Assembly: GCF_003480255.1 (NCBI RefSeq)
Contig: NZ_QUIN01000005.1
Coordinates: forward strand, 1-64,000
Reading direction: 5' to 3'
Source: Erysipelatoclostridium sp. AM42-17
Lineage (GTDB): Bacteria; Bacillota_I; Bacilli_A; Erysipelotrichales; Coprobacillaceae
Length of the DNA stretch: 64,000 nucleotides
The position numbers were made by a program, and so were the translations under genes. Below the pieces are notes generated by a model. The model saw only the letters and a list, made by a program, of their open reading frames with translations. It did not search any database and had not been told where the DNA came from. Positions within the stretch are counted from its first letter, which is position 1, and each line of letters starts with the position of its first letter. Positions 61,514-64,000 of the stretch are shown here, in pieces.

Positions 61514-63832
61514 ATGCAGTTACTCACAAAAAATGCAAAGAAGACTGTAAATCAAAAAGTTAATATTTATCATTTTATATTAAATCTCATATGGATTGCA
61601 GGTTTTCTCTTTTTCTATCAGTCAATAACAGGTTTAAACATAAGTTATTTAGGAATAATTTCTTTAGCTATTTTGAGTCTTTATACTTTAATAGACTATA
61701 TGATGCATAGTAAAAAAAGTAAAATCATGATTTCTGTCATAGCACTTATAGTGATCATTTTATTTATACCGTTTATTTATCGAGGATTGTTAGGTTTAGT
61801 ACAATGTATTATTCATTTATATAATATCAAGTATGAAGATGCTTTTAATCTTACAATGACAATTCAAACAAGTAACTTAGATATGATGATTTTTACTTTA
61901 TTTTTCTTATTGCTGATTTGTTATTATGTATATCGATGTATTAAAAATAGATCTCTTATTTTTATTCATATTTTATTTTTTATTGTTATTTTTGCTTCAA
62001 TGTGGTTAGGTGTATTCTCCTATATTGTCATGGGATTGATGACATTGAGTCAAGTTGGCTTATGGATCATGAATTATAATGATTTTATTAGTTGGCGTAT
62101 TAGAATATGGCTTATGAGTTTTATGGCAGTATTTATAGCTTTAACGTCTATTTTTTCATATCGTGATGAACAAACAATAGGGATTATAAAAAATATGACA
62201 GCATCAAAGATAGATACTTTGCGTTATGGTGAAGATACCCTGCCTAAAGGAGATTTAACTCAGGCTACCAATATTCATCTAGATGATGAAATTCGTTTAA
62301 AAGTATCGACTTTACAGATTAAGGATTTCTATTTAAAAGGATATGTAGGAAGTCGTTTAGTTGATAATAAATGGACTGATTTAAAGAGGGCTGATTACAA
62401 TGGTAATCACCAAGGTATGTTAAATTGGTTAGAAAGTAAAGGCTTTTATACAACACAACAGTTCAATCAATATTTATCATATGATCATAGTCAAGATATA
62501 AAAAGCAATGAACTTACAATAGAGAATGTTGCCGCTAATAGAAAATACTACTATGCTCCTTATTCTATAGATTATTTATCACGAAAAAATGTTACTCAAG
62601 TTAAAGATCAAAATCTTGTATCGACTACTTTATTTGGTAGTGATAATTATGATTATCAAGAATATTCACAAAACCTTCCTTGTGAATTATTAAATACAAC
62701 GGATCTGACAAAACAAGCGCATCCAAGCAAAAAGTTAGTGAAATATAATAAAAGTGAAAATATTTATCGTCAATTTGTTTATGATAAATATTTAGATGTT
62801 GATCATTCATTACTTTCTTCTATTCAATCTTTATTTGATCAACAACAATTTAAAAACACAGGGATTTATTCTGTAAGTCAACATATTCGTTCTATCTTAA
62901 GTCAAAATATGACTTACAGTGAAAAGAGTATCCATCATAAAAATAAAAATGAATTGCTTGCGTTTTTGAATGAAACAAGACAAGGAAATGATGTTTTATT
63001 TGCAAGTGTGGGAGTTGAAGCTTTTCGTTATTATGGAATTCCAGCACGTTATGTAGAAGGATATTTAGCTAAAAGTAGTAGTTTTAATAAACAAGGGAAA
63101 GTCACTTTAACTTCTAAGAATGCTCATGCTTGGGTAGAAGTCTATTTTGATGGAATTGGCTGGATGCCAATTGATGTTACACCTGGCTATTATTATGATA
63201 CTTATGCCTTAATGAGTATGTTAGATCAATCACAGGGAGTTAAAGAAGCATCAGCTAAAAAAGATGATTCTAAAAAGGCTAAGGCAGTTGATAACCAAGG
63301 CAGTTCATCTGTGATTAAACAAGCAAAAAAGGTTATACAAAAATTAGAAAATATTTTTATTGGTTTTGCTTTCTTTTTAGGCATTATTCTTATTATTTTT
63401 GTTATAATATTAGAAATGAGAAGAACACTATATCAAATGAAACTTTATCGCTTATATAGACAATCATCTCAAGATCAACAAACACGGATACTCTACTTAA
63501 TTATCAAACAGATACTCGCAATTTATGGAGTTGAATGTTATGTTGGCTGGAAAGATCAAGAAAATGACCAATTACTTTTACATAAACAGATGATACATGA
63601 AGGGGAATATTTAAGAGTTATTCATTTGTTAAAAAAGTTTTTCTATGGTGAGAAGTCTTTAGAAGTTTATGAGTTTAATATTATTTCTAGATTTGTAGAA
63701 ACATTGTATCAGCACAAAAAAAATGTTTCTTTATATCAAAAATGTAAATTACATTTTGTTTTGGTAAGTAAGAAACTCTTTAAACAAATTGATAATATGA
63801 ATAATAAGGGAGGTAAACAGCTTGAAAAGTAA
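61514..63832 (+). CDS. TgpA-like transglutaminase-domain membrane protein lacking the catalytic Cys
   Basis: 772 residues. About six N-terminal membrane helices (to about 215), an extracellular transglutaminase-like domain (about 440-570), and a further membrane helix near 615-640 with a cytoplasmic tail. The His (NAHAWVEVYF) and Asp (PIDVTPG) of the triad and the GIPARYVEGY block are present. At the usual Cys position the sequence reads GNDVLFA, with Asp493. It is therefore probably not a working protease or transglutaminase. AGGAGG precedes the ATG. Confidence 0.85.
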   Translation: MQLLTKNAKKTVNQKVNIYHFILNLIWIAGFLFFYQSITGLNISYLGIISLAILSLYTLIDYMMHSKKSKIMISVIALIVIILFIPFIYRGLLGLVQCIIHLYNIKYEDAFNLTMTIQTSNLDMMIFTLFFLLLICYYVYRCIKNRSLIFIHILFFIVIFASMWLGVFSYIVMGLMTLSQVGLWIMNYNDFISWRIRIWLMSFMAVFIALTSIFSYRDEQTIGIIKNMTASKIDTLRYGEDTLPKGDLTQATNIHLDDEIRLKVSTLQIKDFYLKGYVGSRLVDNKWTDLKRADYNGNHQGMLNWLESKGFYTTQQFNQYLSYDHSQDIKSNELTIENVAANRKYYYAPYSIDYLSRKNVTQVKDQNLVSTTLFGSDNYDYQEYSQNLPCELLNTTDLTKQAHPSKKLVKYNKSENIYRQFVYDKYLDVDHSLLSSIQSLFDQQQFKNTGIYSVSQHIRSILSQNMTYSEKSIHHKNKNELLAFLNETRQGNDVLFASVGVEAFRYYGIPARYVEGYLAKSSSFNKQGKVTLTSKNAHAWVEVYFDGIGWMPIDVTPGYYYDTYALMSMLDQSQGVKEASAKKDDSKKAKAVDNQGSSSVIKQAKKVIQKLENIFIGFAFFLGIILIIFVIILEMRRTLYQMKLYRLYRQSSQDQQTRILYLIIKQILAIYGVECYVGWKDQENDQLLLHKQMIHEGEYLRVIHLLKKFFYGEKSLEVYEFNIISRFVETLYQHKKNVSLYQKCKLHFVLVSKKLFKQIDNMNNKGGKQLEK

Positions 63833-64000
63833 GCAGACAATACTCATTGTTGATGATTCTTTGTTGAATCGAGAATTACTGTCAGACATTTTATATCAGT
63901 ATGCTATTTATGAAGCTGATGATGGTAAGGAAGCTATTGATATAATTCATTCATATCAAGATCAAATTTCACTTATCTTGTTAGATGTATCAATGCCTAA
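63822..64000 (+). CDS. response regulator (partial, runs off the window)
   Basis: The TTG start at 63822 has GGGAGG upstream and overlaps the transglutaminase gene by 11 bases. The visible 59 codons form the first half of a receiver domain: TILIVDDSLLNRELL and LILLDVSMP with the phosphoacceptor Asp. It is the likely partner of the hybrid kinase at 54383. The output domain lies outside the window. Confidence 0.85.
   Translation, partial: MKSKQTILIVDDSLLNRELLSDILYQYAIYEADDGKEAIDIIHSYQDQISLILLDVSMP

Overview
The window is a low-GC, AT-rich stretch from a spore-forming Firmicute. A Coprobacillus- or Thomasclavelia-like member of the Erysipelotrichia would fit. The evidence is the base composition, strong AAAGGAGG ribosome binding sites, T-box leaders, a mraY-murD-spoVE-murG-murB-divIB-ftsA-ftsZ cluster, and spoIIGA-sigE-sigG beside ylmC-sepF-ylmH-divIVA-ileS. 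The genus is an inference from gene content, not a database match. No rRNA, tRNA or CRISPR array was seen.

Layout. 1-2.6 kb: a MerR regulator, a 2,4-diaminopentanoate dehydrogenase-like enzyme behind a MerR-type promoter, and a second MerR regulator. 2.7-6.2 kb: a radical SAM protein, then a self-cleaving S24 repressor divergent from a Y-family DNA polymerase and a YolD-like protein, with a perfect inverted-repeat operator between them. 6.2-11.4 kb: M18 aminopeptidase, glycogen phosphorylase and 4-alpha-glucanotransferase. 11.4-14.1 kb: a candidate small RNA, a SulP transporter and a YefM-YoeB toxin-antitoxin pair. 14.1-18.6 kb: a BceRS-BceAB-type antimicrobial peptide sensing and resistance module. 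18.7-20.2 kb: a flavodoxin-ferredoxin protein and a Tim44-like membrane protein. 20.2-26.9 kb: a complete trpEGDCFBA operon under a tryptophan T-box. 27-30.3 kb: HAD phosphatase, UDG-family glycosylase, MATE pump, MnmM and an HPr-like protein that lacks the phosphorylatable histidine. 30.4-43.8 kb: the division and cell-wall cluster. 43.8-46.8 kb: proC, a second short SepF-like gene and an AAA/PD-(D/E)XK protein. 47-54.3 kb: spoIIGA, sigE, sigG, ylmC, sepF, ylmH, divIVA and T-box-ileS. 54.4-64 kb: hybrid histidine kinase, large BspA-like leucine-rich-repeat surface protein, MoxR ATPase, DUF58 protein, a transglutaminase-like membrane protein that lacks its catalytic cysteine, and the start of a response regulator.

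The main result is that the SEDS gene between murD and murG is split. This is spoVE by position and by sequence. Its 5' part (33857-34852) stops just after the codons for Val-Thr-Gly-Val. The missing C-terminal end, including the SEDS signature Ser-Tyr-Gly-Gly, lies 3.6 kb downstream at 38445-38540, directly before murG. The intervening 3,610 bp carry a large serine recombinase, an overlapping 39-codon ORF and a diguanylate cyclase. Both junctions share the octamer ACAGGTGT, and recombination at that octamer would restore an uninterrupted 357-residue SpoVE in frame. This has the layout of a skin-like intervening element that must be excised for spore cortex synthesis, here in spoVE and of a very small size. 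The sporulation sigma factors nearby make a developmental role plausible, but excision itself is not shown by the sequence.
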